A stretch of DNA of 64,000 nucleotides from CAYRDC01 sp964422925 (GTDB lineage Bacteria; Bacteroidota; Bacteroidia; Chitinophagales; S012-47), in assembly GCA_964422925.1 (NCBI GenBank), contig CAYRDC010000001.1, forward strand, positions 124,001-188,000, in the 5' to 3' direction. The notes beneath the pieces were generated by a model. It was not told where the DNA came from. It ran no database searches and saw nothing but the letters and a program-made list of their open reading frames with translations. This document shows, piece by piece, positions 53,461 through 61,620 of the stretch. Both the position numbers and the translations under genes were made by a program. Each line of letters starts with the position of its first letter. The first letter of the stretch is position 1.

Positions 53461-54380
53461 TCGTTCTCCTTTAGCGGTTTCTCCACCACCGCGGTACCGG
53501 TAACCAGTTTCCGGGCATATTCCATGGCACGGGTATGTTCATCCGGCATGGGCCGGGCTTTGGCAAACTTGGCCAGGTCAGCCGTTTCCAGCACTGAGCG
53601 CAGAAACTCCAGTTGCTCGGCTGAAAGGTCAGCCCGCAAAGTCCGCAATGTTTCCGAAGTGGTGTATTCCAGGATCGGTTTCGCGAAGCGGTAAACCAGG
53701 TAAGTCCGGAGGATTTCCGTCAGCCGGATATAATAGGTCTTTACCTGGTCATGCTGCCAGAGCTTTTCTTTTTCCAGCTTGTCCAGTTGGGTCAGAGCCC
53801 AAATGTGAGGCGGCACATCCTCAGGTATCGGGCCGGGTTTCTCATTCTCCTTTTTCCGGTGCTTCCACAGCCACCACAGGGCAATTCCCAGCAAAACAAC
53901 CATCAGGGCAATGACTATCCGCGAAAGGATCTCCCAGCGGGTCAATCCTACCGGCAGCGGAGCCTCGATGGGTTTAATGGGTTGCGTGGTGTCCACGGGA
54001 ACCGATTCCACCAGCACGTGGAAAGGTTGGGTGCGCAAAGTGTCTGCCGGGCCGTCCGGGCCCACAGCATACACCGGCAGGGAAGGCAGGACCAGGTAGC
54101 CTGTGTCAAACGTGGTTAGTTGCAGGCGTTCGAGCACGGACCACGTGCTGTCTTTTTCCAAAGTATCACGCTGGCGCTCCAGCAATTCAAAGGATGCCAG
54201 CGAATCGGGCAACAGCGTGAGCACATAACCGGGCGGCTGCTTCCATTCGATATGCAGGTTCAGGTGCTCCCCGATGCGGATATGGGCCGTGTCCAGCCCG
54301 GCTTGCAGCCGCAACGGCTGGCCGAAACCGGCCACAAGCTGCCAAAGCATGATCCACACCAGGAGTTGTTTCTTTCTCAT
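53457..54380 (-). CDS. DUF4381-like membrane protein of the bat cluster
   Basis: 307 residues: signal peptide (about 1-20), a periplasmic beta-rich domain, one membrane helix (about 150-172, IVIALMVVLLGIALWWLW), then a cytosolic helical region. The last part (ALTQLDKLEKEKLWQHDQVKTYYIRLTE and RAMEYARKLV) matches proteins sitting between DUF58 and batA genes in many Bacteroidota. No enzyme motif is seen. It likely serves as a bridge between the cytosolic MoxR/DUF58 pair and the periplasmic VWA proteins; this is inference from position and topology. Confidence 0.8.
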   Translation of the reverse strand: MRKKQLLVWIMLWQLVAGFGQPLRLQAGLDTAHIRIGEHLNLHIEWKQPPGYVLTLLPDSLASFELLERQRDTLEKDSTWSVLERLQLTTFDTGYLVLPSLPVYAVGPDGPADTLRTQPFHVLVESVPVDTTQPIKPIEAPLPVGLTRWEILSRIVIALMVVLLGIALWWLWKHRKKENEKPGPIPEDVPPHIWALTQLDKLEKEKLWQHDQVKTYYIRLTEILRTYLVYRFAKPILEYTTSETLRTLRADLSAEQLEFLRSVLETADLAKFAKARPMPDEHTRAMEYARKLVTGTAVVEKPLKENE

Positions 54381-54383
54381 TGT

Positions 54384-55259
54384 TTACCTGCGTTTGTCCC
54401 GCTGCCGGAAAAAGCCCAGCAGTGCTTTCACATAATCCGACCCGGTGGCCACATCGAGTGTGTCCGCTCCGCTCCGCGCAAAGGATTCCCTGAAGTACGC
54501 GACACGGTTCCGGTAATGCTGCTCATAAGCCCGCCTGAACCGCCCGGAACCCAGATCCACCCAGGAGATCTGGCCTGATTCCAGGTCCCGGACCGGCACC
54601 AAGCCCCCGGAGGGCAATTGTTCTTCCCGCTGATCGTACATCCGGATGCCAACAACATCATGCCTGCGGGCAGCATGGCGCAGGGCATCGGCATACCCTT
54701 CTTCCGCGAAATCAGACAACAAGAAGACGATTGCCCGCTTTTTCATCACATTCATCATAAATTCCAGGGCACTGAGCGTTGACGTGCCTCTACCCTCCGA
54801 CTGTGCCTCCAGAAACTCGCGGATAATGCGCAAAATATGGCTGCGGCCCTTCTTGGGCGGAATGTATTGCTCCACCCGGTCGGAATACAGGATGGCGCCC
54901 ACCTTGTCCTTGTTGAGCATGGCGGAAAAAGCCAAAACGGCCGAGATCTCAGTCATCAGGGCCCGCTTGGTGTCGTGCACCGTGCCGAACAGGGAAGACT
55001 GGCTGATGTCCGCCATGATCAAAACGGTTAGTTCCCGTTCTTCCTCGAACACTTTGACGTAGGGCTGGTTGAGCCGGGCGGTAACATTCCAGTCGATACT
55101 ACGCACGTCATCACCGTACTGGTATTCGCGCACTTCGCTGAAGGCTATGCCGCGCCCCTTGAAGGCGCTTAAGTATTCCCCGGCAAACAGGTGGCGCGAC
55201 AGGCCACGGGTTTTTATCTCAATTTTCCGAACTTTCCGTATTAATTCCCTTGTATCCAT
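54384..55259 (-). CDS. DUF58 domain protein
   Basis: 291 residues, wholly cytosolic. It contains the DUF58 signature RSIDWNVTARLNQPYVK and a downstream VWA-like fold (LTVLIMADISQSSLFG). It usually pairs with MoxR ATPases, and here moxR is 18 nt upstream. The DISQS stretch resembles a MIDAS DxSxS site. Probable adaptor or substrate-binding partner of MoxR. Full length. Confidence 0.92.
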   Translation of the reverse strand: MDTRELIRKVRKIEIKTRGLSRHLFAGEYLSAFKGRGIAFSEVREYQYGDDVRSIDWNVTARLNQPYVKVFEEERELTVLIMADISQSSLFGTVHDTKRALMTEISAVLAFSAMLNKDKVGAILYSDRVEQYIPPKKGRSHILRIIREFLEAQSEGRGTSTLSALEFMMNVMKKRAIVFLLSDFAEEGYADALRHAARRHDVVGIRMYDQREEQLPSGGLVPVRDLESGQISWVDLGSGRFRRAYEQHYRNRVAYFRESFARSGADTLDVATGSDYVKALLGFFRQRDKRR

Positions 55260-55277
55260 AACTAAAATGTAACCGGA

Positions 55278-56279
55278 TCAGGGCACCTCCACCCGGTTCA
55301 GAATGGTTGTTATGATTTCCTCGCTGGTGATGTTTTCAGCCTCGGCTTCATAAGTCAGGCCAATCCGGTGCCGCATGACATCCAGCGCCACGGCCCGCAC
55401 ATCCTCAGGCACCACGTATCCGCGCCTGTTCATAAAAGCATGGGTTTTGGCGGCCAGCGCCAGGTAAATGCTGGCCCGGGGCGAACCCCCGTACGCGATC
55501 AGAGGCTGCAGGTTTTCCAGACCCCACTGCTGCGGCTCCCTGGTGGCAAACACCAGGTCTAGGATGTATTGCTCTATCTTTTCGTCCATGTACACCCTGC
55601 GCACCACTTCCCGGGCTTTCAGTATCTGCTCCGGCTTGATCACAGGCTTGATTTCCGGGATTCCCTCCTCCACATTTATCCGCATGATCTTGCGCTCTTC
55701 CTCCCGGTCCGGGTAAGTCACCACCACTTTCAGCATAAACCGGTCAACCTGGGCTTCCGGCAAAGGATAGGTTCCTTCCTGCTCAATCGGGTTTTGCGTG
55801 GCCATGACAAGGAAGGGCTCCTCCAGGACATAAGTCTTATCCCCGATGGTAACCTGCTTTTCCTGCATAGCTTCCAGCAGCGCACTCTGCACCTTGGAAG
55901 GAGCCCGGTTGATCTCATCGGCCAGGATAAAATTTGAGAATACCGGGCCTTTCTTCACCGTGAAACTGCTTTTGGTCGGATTATACACCATAGTGCCGAT
56001 GACATCAGCCGGAAGAAGATCGGGTGTAAACTGTATGCGGCTGAAGCGGGCATTGACGGCAGATGCAAGCGTTTTAATGGCCAGGGTTTTGGCAAGGCCG
56101 GGCACGCCCTCCAACAAAATATGTCCGCCCGCCAACAGGGCCAGGACCAGCCGCCCGGTCATTTGTTGCTGGCCCACAACCGCCTTGCGCGTTTCCAGGT
56201 TCAGCAAATCCAGGAATGCTCCTTCGCGGGCAATTTCCTCATGCAATTCCTTAATATCTACGGATTGTTCTGTTGCCAT
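55278..56279 (-). CDS. MoxR-family AAA+ ATPase heading the bat cluster
   Basis: 333 residues from ATG 56279 (an in-frame TTG lies 9 nt upstream). Walker A is GVPGLAKT, Walker B FILADEINR, with arm region PSKVQSALLEAMQEK and ATQNPIEQEGTYPLPEAQ. It is the first gene of an eight-gene unit (moxR, DUF58, DUF4381-like, batA, batB, batC, batD, batE) with gaps of 18 nt or less. A TAATTTTG box at 56299-56306 probably drives the operon. MoxR-VWA systems are thought to remodel or activate envelope proteins. Confidence 0.95.
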   Translation of the reverse strand: MATEQSVDIKELHEEIAREGAFLDLLNLETRKAVVGQQQMTGRLVLALLAGGHILLEGVPGLAKTLAIKTLASAVNARFSRIQFTPDLLPADVIGTMVYNPTKSSFTVKKGPVFSNFILADEINRAPSKVQSALLEAMQEKQVTIGDKTYVLEEPFLVMATQNPIEQEGTYPLPEAQVDRFMLKVVVTYPDREEERKIMRINVEEGIPEIKPVIKPEQILKAREVVRRVYMDEKIEQYILDLVFATREPQQWGLENLQPLIAYGGSPRASIYLALAAKTHAFMNRRGYVVPEDVRAVALDVMRHRIGLTYEAEAENITSEEIITTILNRVEVP

Positions 56280-56298
56280 ATCACGCAATTTTAGACAT

Positions 56299-56306
56299 CA
56301 AAATTA
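56299..56306 (-). promoter_or_regulatory. -7 box (TAATTTTG) of the moxR-bat operon
   Basis: An exact TAnnTTTG match on the minus strand, 19 nt before ATG 56279. The region between this box and the padR promoter (56436-56467) holds both divergent promoters and no other gene. Confidence 0.5.
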
Positions 56307-56435
56307 ACTGAAACCTCTGCCCGCTTAAAGTTAATTCATGTTAAGCCTAAATCATCCAGGGACAAGAAAACCCCGTGAAAAACGGAACAGAATTACTTGG
56401 TTTTGTTAATTACCATTAAAAAACAGGTACCTTGT

Positions 56436-56467
56436 TTTGCATAATACTAAAAAAATGCGTAGGTTTG
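56436..56467 (+). promoter_or_regulatory. padR promoter (TTTG-N20-TAGGTTTG)
   Basis: TTTG at 56436-56439, a 20-nt spacer and TAGGTTTG at 56460-56467 fit both elements of the Bacteroidota promoter exactly. Only 4 nt separate it from the ATG at 56472, so the transcript should be leaderless. Confidence 0.75.
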
Positions 56468-56471
56468 CCCC

Positions 56472-56810
56472 ATGAATATTGAAAATTCAAAAGCCCAGAT
56501 GCGAAAAGGGGTGTTGGAATATTGCATTCTTTCCATCATCCATTCAAGTGGAGAGGCTTACCCTTCTGATATCCTAGTGCGGTTAAAAGAAGCGGAGCTG
56601 ATTGTGGTGGAAGGCACCATTTACCCCCTCCTCAACAGGTTGAAAAACGGAGGGGTTCTGTCTTACAAATGGGTTGAATCGCAAAGCGGCCCCCCCAGGA
56701 AGTATTACCAGCTCACAAAAATCGGCCGGGAAGTACTGAAAGAAATGGATAAAACATGGATTGCTCTTTCGAAGGCGGTGAACCAGTTAACTAAAAACAA
56801 TTTTTCATGA
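56472..56810 (+). CDS. PadR-family transcriptional regulator
   Basis: 112 residues, winged helix. The N-terminal helix MRKGVLEYCILSIIHSSGEA and the recognition region VVEGTIYPLLNRLKNGGVL are diagnostic of PadR. A short C-terminal helix completes a small (subfamily 2) PadR. It overlaps the pspC gene by 4 nt, the usual Bacteroidota pairing, and probably controls that operon in response to envelope stress. The inducer is unknown. Confidence 0.92.
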   Translation: MNIENSKAQMRKGVLEYCILSIIHSSGEAYPSDILVRLKEAELIVVEGTIYPLLNRLKNGGVLSYKWVESQSGPPRKYYQLTKIGREVLKEMDKTWIALSKAVNQLTKNNFS

Positions 56811-58327
56811 AAAAATCGATAACAGCCAATATTGGCGGACGTATTTTTCATATTGATGAAGACGCTTACGAAACCCTGAATCGCTATCTCAAGCAGTTGG
56901 CGCAATATTTCAGGAAGTCGCAGGGCAGCGATGAAATAATGGAAGACATTGAGTTGCGCATTAGTGAGCTGCTTTTCGACAGGGCCGGTAAAGCCGGTAT
57001 TGTAAGCCTGGCGCAGGTAAATGAAGTGATTACGGAAATGGGCCGTCCGGAAGATTTTGACCCGGAGGCCGGAAGCCCGGATGCCGCTTCAGAAGCACCA
57101 CCCGCTGGTGAACCGTCCAAGCGCTTGTTCCGAGACCCGGACGACCGTGTGCTGGGCGGAGTCTGCGCGGGTATCGGCCATTATTTTGGCATTGATCCCG
57201 TTTGGGTTCGCCTGGTATTTGCCGCGGCTATCCTGTTCTTCGGCACGGGTTTCCTGCTCTACATCGTACTATGGATTGTCATCCCTGAAGCAAAAACGGC
57301 TGCTGAAAAACTTCAAATGAAGGGCCGGCCCGTGAATATCAGCAACTTGGAAGAAACCATCCGGGAAGAAATGAAAGGCATGAAAGAGCGCCTTCAGAAT
57401 TTCAAGGAGGAGGCCAAAAACATTAAGCACTCGGACGCGGTTCACCGGTTCAGATCGTTTTTTCAGGATCTTGCCGATGCGATACGGGATTTTTTTCAGG
57501 GGATAGGGGGCGGGGGCGTTAAACTGGTAGGAGGCCTGCTGGTTATGGCCGCTATGGCTATGCTGGCTTTTTTTGTTATTGAACTGACCGATATTGGCTG
57601 GGCAACTGGCAGCATTTATCCGAATTTCGCAGGGTATCTCACCGGCAGCCCTTCCACTGCCCGGTGGATGGGCATCGGTTTGCTGCTGGTTCTCCTCATT
57701 CCCGTACTGGTGTTGTTTATCCGGGGCACCATGCTGCTGTTCGGTATCAAAAAACGAGGGGCCCTGTGGGGCGGGTTCTTTATTTTTATCTGGATTCTCG
57801 GCCTGTTCCTGGTTCTTTTCAGCGGAATAAATATCGCACGGGACTTCCGGTATTCCGGCAGTCAAACCATAGTCCACACCTTCGACAGCCTGCCATACAA
57901 TACGCTGTACCTCGACCTTGCCCATAGACCCTATAAAGTGGAATGGGATAATTTTCCCGTCCGGATTGACGCGAATGATTTGCTTGTTACTGAAGACACA
58001 TTCCTGGTGCGCGATATTGCCATTCGCATTGAAGAAACCAACGGGCCCGGATTCCGGATTGTCGAAAAACATTTTGCCCGTGGCCGGAGCCCGCGCAACG
58101 CCCGCCACAATGCGGCTGCCATTGATTACTGTTTCGCCAAGCGCGATTCCCTGATCTTGTTTGACCCCGAATTTCCCCTGAAAGGAAATACCTGGCGCCT
58201 GCAGCGGGTGCGTATCACCGTCCAGGTGCCCCGGGATAAACACCTGGTAATCGGCCACAAGCTGGACCGCTATATCGAAAGCGCTTACCGGCAACCGTCA
58301 GACAGCGCTGAGTATTACCGGTTTTAA
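56807..58327 (+). CDS. PspC-domain membrane protein
   Basis: 506 residues. An N-terminal cytosolic part (1-105) resembles the region paired with PadR in Bacteroidota (MKKSITANIGGRIFHIDEDA). The PspC domain is about 108-170 (RLFRDPDDRVLGGVCAGIGHYFGIDP plus its transmembrane helix). Several further helices follow around 240-345, and the C-terminal soluble region (about 350-506) is probably beta-rich. PspC domains belong to phage-shock/envelope stress responses. It is translationally coupled to padR. Confidence 0.92.
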   Translation: MKKSITANIGGRIFHIDEDAYETLNRYLKQLAQYFRKSQGSDEIMEDIELRISELLFDRAGKAGIVSLAQVNEVITEMGRPEDFDPEAGSPDAASEAPPAGEPSKRLFRDPDDRVLGGVCAGIGHYFGIDPVWVRLVFAAAILFFGTGFLLYIVLWIVIPEAKTAAEKLQMKGRPVNISNLEETIREEMKGMKERLQNFKEEAKNIKHSDAVHRFRSFFQDLADAIRDFFQGIGGGGVKLVGGLLVMAAMAMLAFFVIELTDIGWATGSIYPNFAGYLTGSPSTARWMGIGLLLVLLIPVLVLFIRGTMLLFGIKKRGALWGGFFIFIWILGLFLVLFSGINIARDFRYSGSQTIVHTFDSLPYNTLYLDLAHRPYKVEWDNFPVRIDANDLLVTEDTFLVRDIAIRIEETNGPGFRIVEKHFARGRSPRNARHNAAAIDYCFAKRDSLILFDPEFPLKGNTWRLQRVRITVQVPRDKHLVIGHKLDRYIESAYRQPSDSAEYYRF

Positions 58328-58355
58328 TAGATTTTCCCTTTCAAATCAGGGTGGT

Positions 58356-58387
58356 TTTGACAAACGGGTGTTTTTTCTTTACTTTTG
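58356..58387 (+). promoter_or_regulatory. tetR/paa promoter (TTTG-N20-TACTTTTG)
   Basis: TTTG at 58356-58359, a 20-nt spacer and TACTTTTG at 58380-58387 match both Bacteroidota promoter elements exactly. Transcription should start around 58393-58395, within the operator that abuts it, giving a leader of about 15 nt. Confidence 0.75.
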
Positions 58388-58401
58388 CTAACGAACGTTA
58401 G
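58388..58401 (+). promoter_or_regulatory. TetR/PaaR-type operator CTAACGAACGTTAG
   Basis: Arms CTAACG and CGTTAG are exact inverted repeats with AA in the centre. It abuts the -7 box and covers the predicted start site, the right place for repression. It fits CNAACGNNCGTTNG, which I recall as the consensus of the phenylacetyl-CoA-responsive TetR repressor PaaR from Thermus. Downstream genes are tetR and paaABCD, so the site is very likely autoregulatory. Confidence 0.75.
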
Positions 58402-58407
58402 GATAAT

Positions 58408-58992
58408 ATGGCTGAAACACTTACAGGCAACCGGAAAGAACAGATTTTGCATATTGCCATGAACCTGTTCCGCGAGAAAGGATATGCCGGTACGTCTATG
58501 CGCGACCTTGCGCGGGCTATCGGTATCGAACCGGCCAGCCTGTACAGTCATATCAAATCCAAGGAAGATCTGTTGCGCACGATTTGCTTTGACCTGGCTG
58601 ACAAGTTTATTTATTCGTTGCAGGAACTGGATAACAGTGATATGTCACCGGATGAGCAGTTATACGCTGCCATTGAAGCCCACATCCGGGTAATACGCAC
58701 CAACGCGGACGCCAGTTCGGTGTTTTTGCACGAATGGCGGTTTCTGAGCGAGCCGGACCTGTCCCGTTTTAAACGGCTCCGGTCAACCTATGAAGGGTTT
58801 TTTACCGAAATTGTGGAGCGCGGTGTAAAAGAAGGGGTGTTCAAGCCAGTGGATGTAAAATTCACGGTGCGGACGATTTTCTCCACTCTTAACTGGACTT
58901 ATGGCTGGTACCGCTTATCACGCGAAGCCGACATTGGCGACAAGTGCGACAAATTATTTGACCTGATCCTGAACGGGATCAAAGCCTGTTAA
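58408..58992 (+). CDS. paaR: TetR-family regulator of the paa operon
   Basis: A 194-residue TetR. The N-terminal helix-turn-helix is about 8-55 (RKEQILHIAMNLFREKGYAG and IEPASLYSHIKSKEDLL). The C-terminal ligand domain is helical, with RLRSTYEGFFTEIVERGVKEG. It lies 20 nt before paaA, behind a promoter with a palindrome matching the PaaR consensus. The probable effector is phenylacetyl-CoA, by analogy with Thermus PaaR. It is not the GntR-type PaaX of enterobacteria. Confidence 0.85.
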   Translation: MAETLTGNRKEQILHIAMNLFREKGYAGTSMRDLARAIGIEPASLYSHIKSKEDLLRTICFDLADKFIYSLQELDNSDMSPDEQLYAAIEAHIRVIRTNADASSVFLHEWRFLSEPDLSRFKRLRSTYEGFFTEIVERGVKEGVFKPVDVKFTVRTIFSTLNWTYGWYRLSREADIGDKCDKLFDLILNGIKAC

Positions 58993-59012
58993 CTGCATAA
59001 AGCCCGATTATT

Positions 59013-60002
59013 ATGTACGGAGGAGGATATGTCCCGGACGAGGACACGCGCCATCGCGCTGCGGAAATTGACGAAGATCCGGTATTGCTGGCCGCTTTTG
59101 AAAAGCGTATCGAGCGAGGTGAAAAAATCGAGCCCCGGGACTGGATGCCGGCTGAATACCGCAGGCAGCTTATCCGTATGATTGAGCAACATGCTCATTC
59201 CGAAATCATTGGTTCCCTACCCGAAGGAACCTGGATTACCCGCGCGCCCAGCCTGAAACGGAAAATGGCCCTCATTGCCAAGGTACAGGATGAAATCGGC
59301 CATGGTCAGTTGCTGTACAATGCCGCTGAAACCCTGGGCAAGAGCCGGGAACAAATGTTCCGCGATTTACTAAACGGGAAATCCAAGTACAGCAACGTGT
59401 TCAATTACCCGGCTGAAACCTGGGCGGACGTGGCCGTAATCGGGTTTCTGATTGACGCAGCCGCCATCGTGAACCAAGTGATCAACTCCAAGGGCAGTTA
59501 CGGCCCGTACAGCCGGGCGCTGGAGCGGATCTGCTATGAAGAATCTTTCCACCTGAAACAGGGGCATGAGGCTTTTGTGGCCCTGGCAACCGGCACCAAA
59601 AAACAGCGTGACATGCTGCAGGACGCCCTGAACCGCTGGTACCGGCCGATCATCCATTTTTTCGGCCCGCCAGACAAGGCATCGGTCCACAGTGACAAGC
59701 TTATGCGATGGAAAGTGAAACTGGCCAGCAACGATAAAATGCGCAACCAGTTTTTAAGCAGTTATGTCCCGAAAATCAGGGAGCTCGGCCTGGATTTCCC
59801 GGATCCGGAACTCCGTCAGCTGAAAGATGGAACCTGGGCGTTTTCAGATCCTGACTGGGATGAATTTTACCGGGTCATCAACGGTGAGGGCCCTTGTAAC
59901 CGCGAACGGCTGGACGTGCGCAAATGGGTGCAGGAACACGGCAAATGGGTGCGTGAAGCCATGTATAAAGAAGAGGCAAAATATACTTTCCCGCTTTCTT
60001 AA
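59013..60002 (+). CDS. paaA: 1,2-phenylacetyl-CoA epoxidase, catalytic subunit PaaA
   Basis: A 329-residue di-iron oxygenase subunit. It has the ExxH motifs QDEIGHGQ and EESFHLKQGHE, and the substrate-binding region near WFR-type loops of PaaA. Together with PaaC it forms the heterotetramer that epoxidises the ring of phenylacetyl-CoA using O2 and electrons from PaaE. Full length compared with E. coli PaaA (about 310). The ATG at 59013 is followed by an unusual glycine-rich start (MYGGGYV). A purine-rich stretch that could resemble a ribosome site lies just inside the gene. Confidence 0.96.
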   Translation: MYGGGYVPDEDTRHRAAEIDEDPVLLAAFEKRIERGEKIEPRDWMPAEYRRQLIRMIEQHAHSEIIGSLPEGTWITRAPSLKRKMALIAKVQDEIGHGQLLYNAAETLGKSREQMFRDLLNGKSKYSNVFNYPAETWADVAVIGFLIDAAAIVNQVINSKGSYGPYSRALERICYEESFHLKQGHEAFVALATGTKKQRDMLQDALNRWYRPIIHFFGPPDKASVHSDKLMRWKVKLASNDKMRNQFLSSYVPKIRELGLDFPDPELRQLKDGTWAFSDPDWDEFYRVINGEGPCNRERLDVRKWVQEHGKWVREAMYKEEAKYTFPLS

Positions 60003-60017
60003 AACACCGGGGGAACC

Positions 60018-60389
60018 ATGAATAAATCACTCGATCCAAGAATTAACCGCCTCGGGATTTCTCCCGCTGCGGGGGAGCCATCCATAAAAGACCACGAGTT
60101 GTGGCCTACCTGGGAAGTGTTTCACCAGGCCAGGCGGGGCCAGCACCATGTGCATGTGGGCAGCGTACACGCCCCTGATTCCGAGCTGGCCATTGTTTTT
60201 GCCAAGGAACAGTTTGCCAGGCGTAAGGAATGCGTAAATCTTTGGGTGGTCAAGACCACAGACATCTACGCCATCCGTTATGATGACTCGGATATGTTCG
60301 CCACCACTCCCGAAAAACTGCACCGCGAAGCGGGCGGTTACCGGGTGGGGGCCAAAATCGATGCCTACAGGAAAAAGAAAAAACCATGA
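60018..60389 (+). CDS. paaB: 1,2-phenylacetyl-CoA epoxidase, subunit PaaB
   Basis: A 123-residue small bridging subunit of the PaaABC(E) complex. Core motif WPTWEVFHQARRGQHHVHVGSVHAPD, then the C-terminal DDSDMFATTPEKLHREAGGYR. Its N-terminal 30 residues (SLDPRINRLGISPAAGEP) are an extension compared with the 95-residue E. coli protein, a trait seen in Bacteroidota. It lies 15 nt after paaA and overlaps paaC by 4 nt. Confidence 0.95.
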   Translation: MNKSLDPRINRLGISPAAGEPSIKDHELWPTWEVFHQARRGQHHVHVGSVHAPDSELAIVFAKEQFARRKECVNLWVVKTTDIYAIRYDDSDMFATTPEKLHREAGGYRVGAKIDAYRKKKKP

Positions 60390-61144
60390 AAGAAGTCCTT
60401 GCTGAACTGTTGTTTAAAATGGCAGATGACGCGCTTATTATCGGCCATAGGAATTCAGAATGGACGGGATTGGCGCCAACCCTGGAGGAAGACATCTCCT
60501 TTTCGTCCATGGCTCAGGATAAAATCGGGCACGCGTGGGCGCTTTACCGGATATTGCACCGGGAGCTCGGCCACAAAGACCCTGACCGCCTGGCTTTTGC
60601 CCGGCTGCCTGAAGCGTTCCGGTGCTGCACGCTTGTTGAACCATTTTCCCACGATTTCGCCTTTGCCGTTGTCCGACAGTTTTTGTTTGACCACGCGGAA
60701 TACTTGCGGTATTCCTCCCTGAAAGAATCGGCTTTCCGGCCCCTTGCCGAACTGGCCGCAAAAGTTACCAGTGAAATAAAATACCATCTGCTCCACGGGG
60801 ATGTCTGGGTGAAACACCTGTCGGCCGGGAACGCGGACAGCAAACAGCGTATGCAACAGGCTCTTGAACGGGTCTGGCCATTGGCGCTGACAATTTTTGA
60901 ACCCGGGCCGTTTGAAAACACTCTCCGGGAAGAAAACCTTTTTGCCGGTGAGGATGCGCTGCAATCCAAATGGGAAGAAGCCGTGATGCCTGTTTTGCAG
61001 GAAGCCGGGCTTGAACCGCCAACGACAGACAAAGACAATATCCCGTACGGAGGCCGTAAAGGAATTCATGGTGAAGATTTTTTGGCGCTTCTTAAAGAAA
61101 TGCGCGAAGTATATGAATCAGAGCCGGAAGGCACGGAATGGTAA
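60386..61144 (+). CDS. paaC: 1,2-phenylacetyl-CoA epoxidase, subunit PaaC
   Basis: A 252-residue structural partner of PaaA with the same ferritin-like fold but without a working di-iron site. Recognisable stretches are ALIIGHRNSEWTGLAP, SFSSMAQDKIGHAWALYR and EIKYHLLHGDVWVKHLS. Normal length. It overlaps paaB by 4 nt and paaD by 7 nt, so all four subunits are translated together. Confidence 0.95.
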   Translation: MKEVLAELLFKMADDALIIGHRNSEWTGLAPTLEEDISFSSMAQDKIGHAWALYRILHRELGHKDPDRLAFARLPEAFRCCTLVEPFSHDFAFAVVRQFLFDHAEYLRYSSLKESAFRPLAELAAKVTSEIKYHLLHGDVWVKHLSAGNADSKQRMQQALERVWPLALTIFEPGPFENTLREENLFAGEDALQSKWEEAVMPVLQEAGLEPPTTDKDNIPYGGRKGIHGEDFLALLKEMREVYESEPEGTEW

Positions 61145-61620
61145 GCACGCAAACAAACAAGATCCTGTCCATACTGGAAAAAGTCAAGGACCCTGAAATC
61201 CCGGTGCTTTCAATCGTTGATATGGGTATGGTCAACGGAGTGGAAGAGCGTGAGGGGATGGTGACCGTTTTGCTGACACCCACATTTACGGGTTGCCCAG
61301 CCCTGGATTTTATCGCCAAAGAAGCCGAAACCCGGCTCCGTGAAAACGGTTTTCCATCAGCCCGGGTGGAATGGGACCTTTCCATCCCCTGGGACAGCTC
61401 CCGTATCAGCGATAAGGGCCGCGAGCTGCTGGATGCCTTTGGCCTCGGTTATCCGTCTAAAATTTTTCAGGATCCGGTTAAGGAACTGGAAAAGGCAGTG
61501 TGCCCTCACTGCGGAAGCAAACAGACTTCATTGCGCTCGCCTTTCGGAAGCACCCTTTGCAGAAGCATTCATTTGTGTGAAAACTGCGGCCAGACATTTG
61601 AAAAATTCAAGCCGCTTTGA
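61138..61620 (+). CDS. paaD: Phenylacetate degradation protein PaaD (MIP18/DUF59 type)
   Basis: 160 residues. The N-terminal DUF59 domain contains DPEIPVLSIVDMGMV. The C-terminus has four cysteines arranged as CPHCGS and CENCGQ, a zinc or iron-sulfur site typical of PaaD. It is needed for maturation of the epoxidase, probably in iron-sulfur loading of PaaE. The paaE reductase that normally follows is missing: the next gene is on the opposite strand and starts at the very next base. Confidence 0.95.
   Translation: MVSTQTNKILSILEKVKDPEIPVLSIVDMGMVNGVEEREGMVTVLLTPTFTGCPALDFIAKEAETRLRENGFPSARVEWDLSIPWDSSRISDKGRELLDAFGLGYPSKIFQDPVKELEKAVCPHCGSKQTSLRSPFGSTLCRSIHLCENCGQTFEKFKPL

Noticed and set aside
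57269..58294. 341-codon open frame antisense to the PspC gene
   Set aside because: The plus-strand PspC protein is coupled to padR and has its domain; the antisense translation has no domain or start context.
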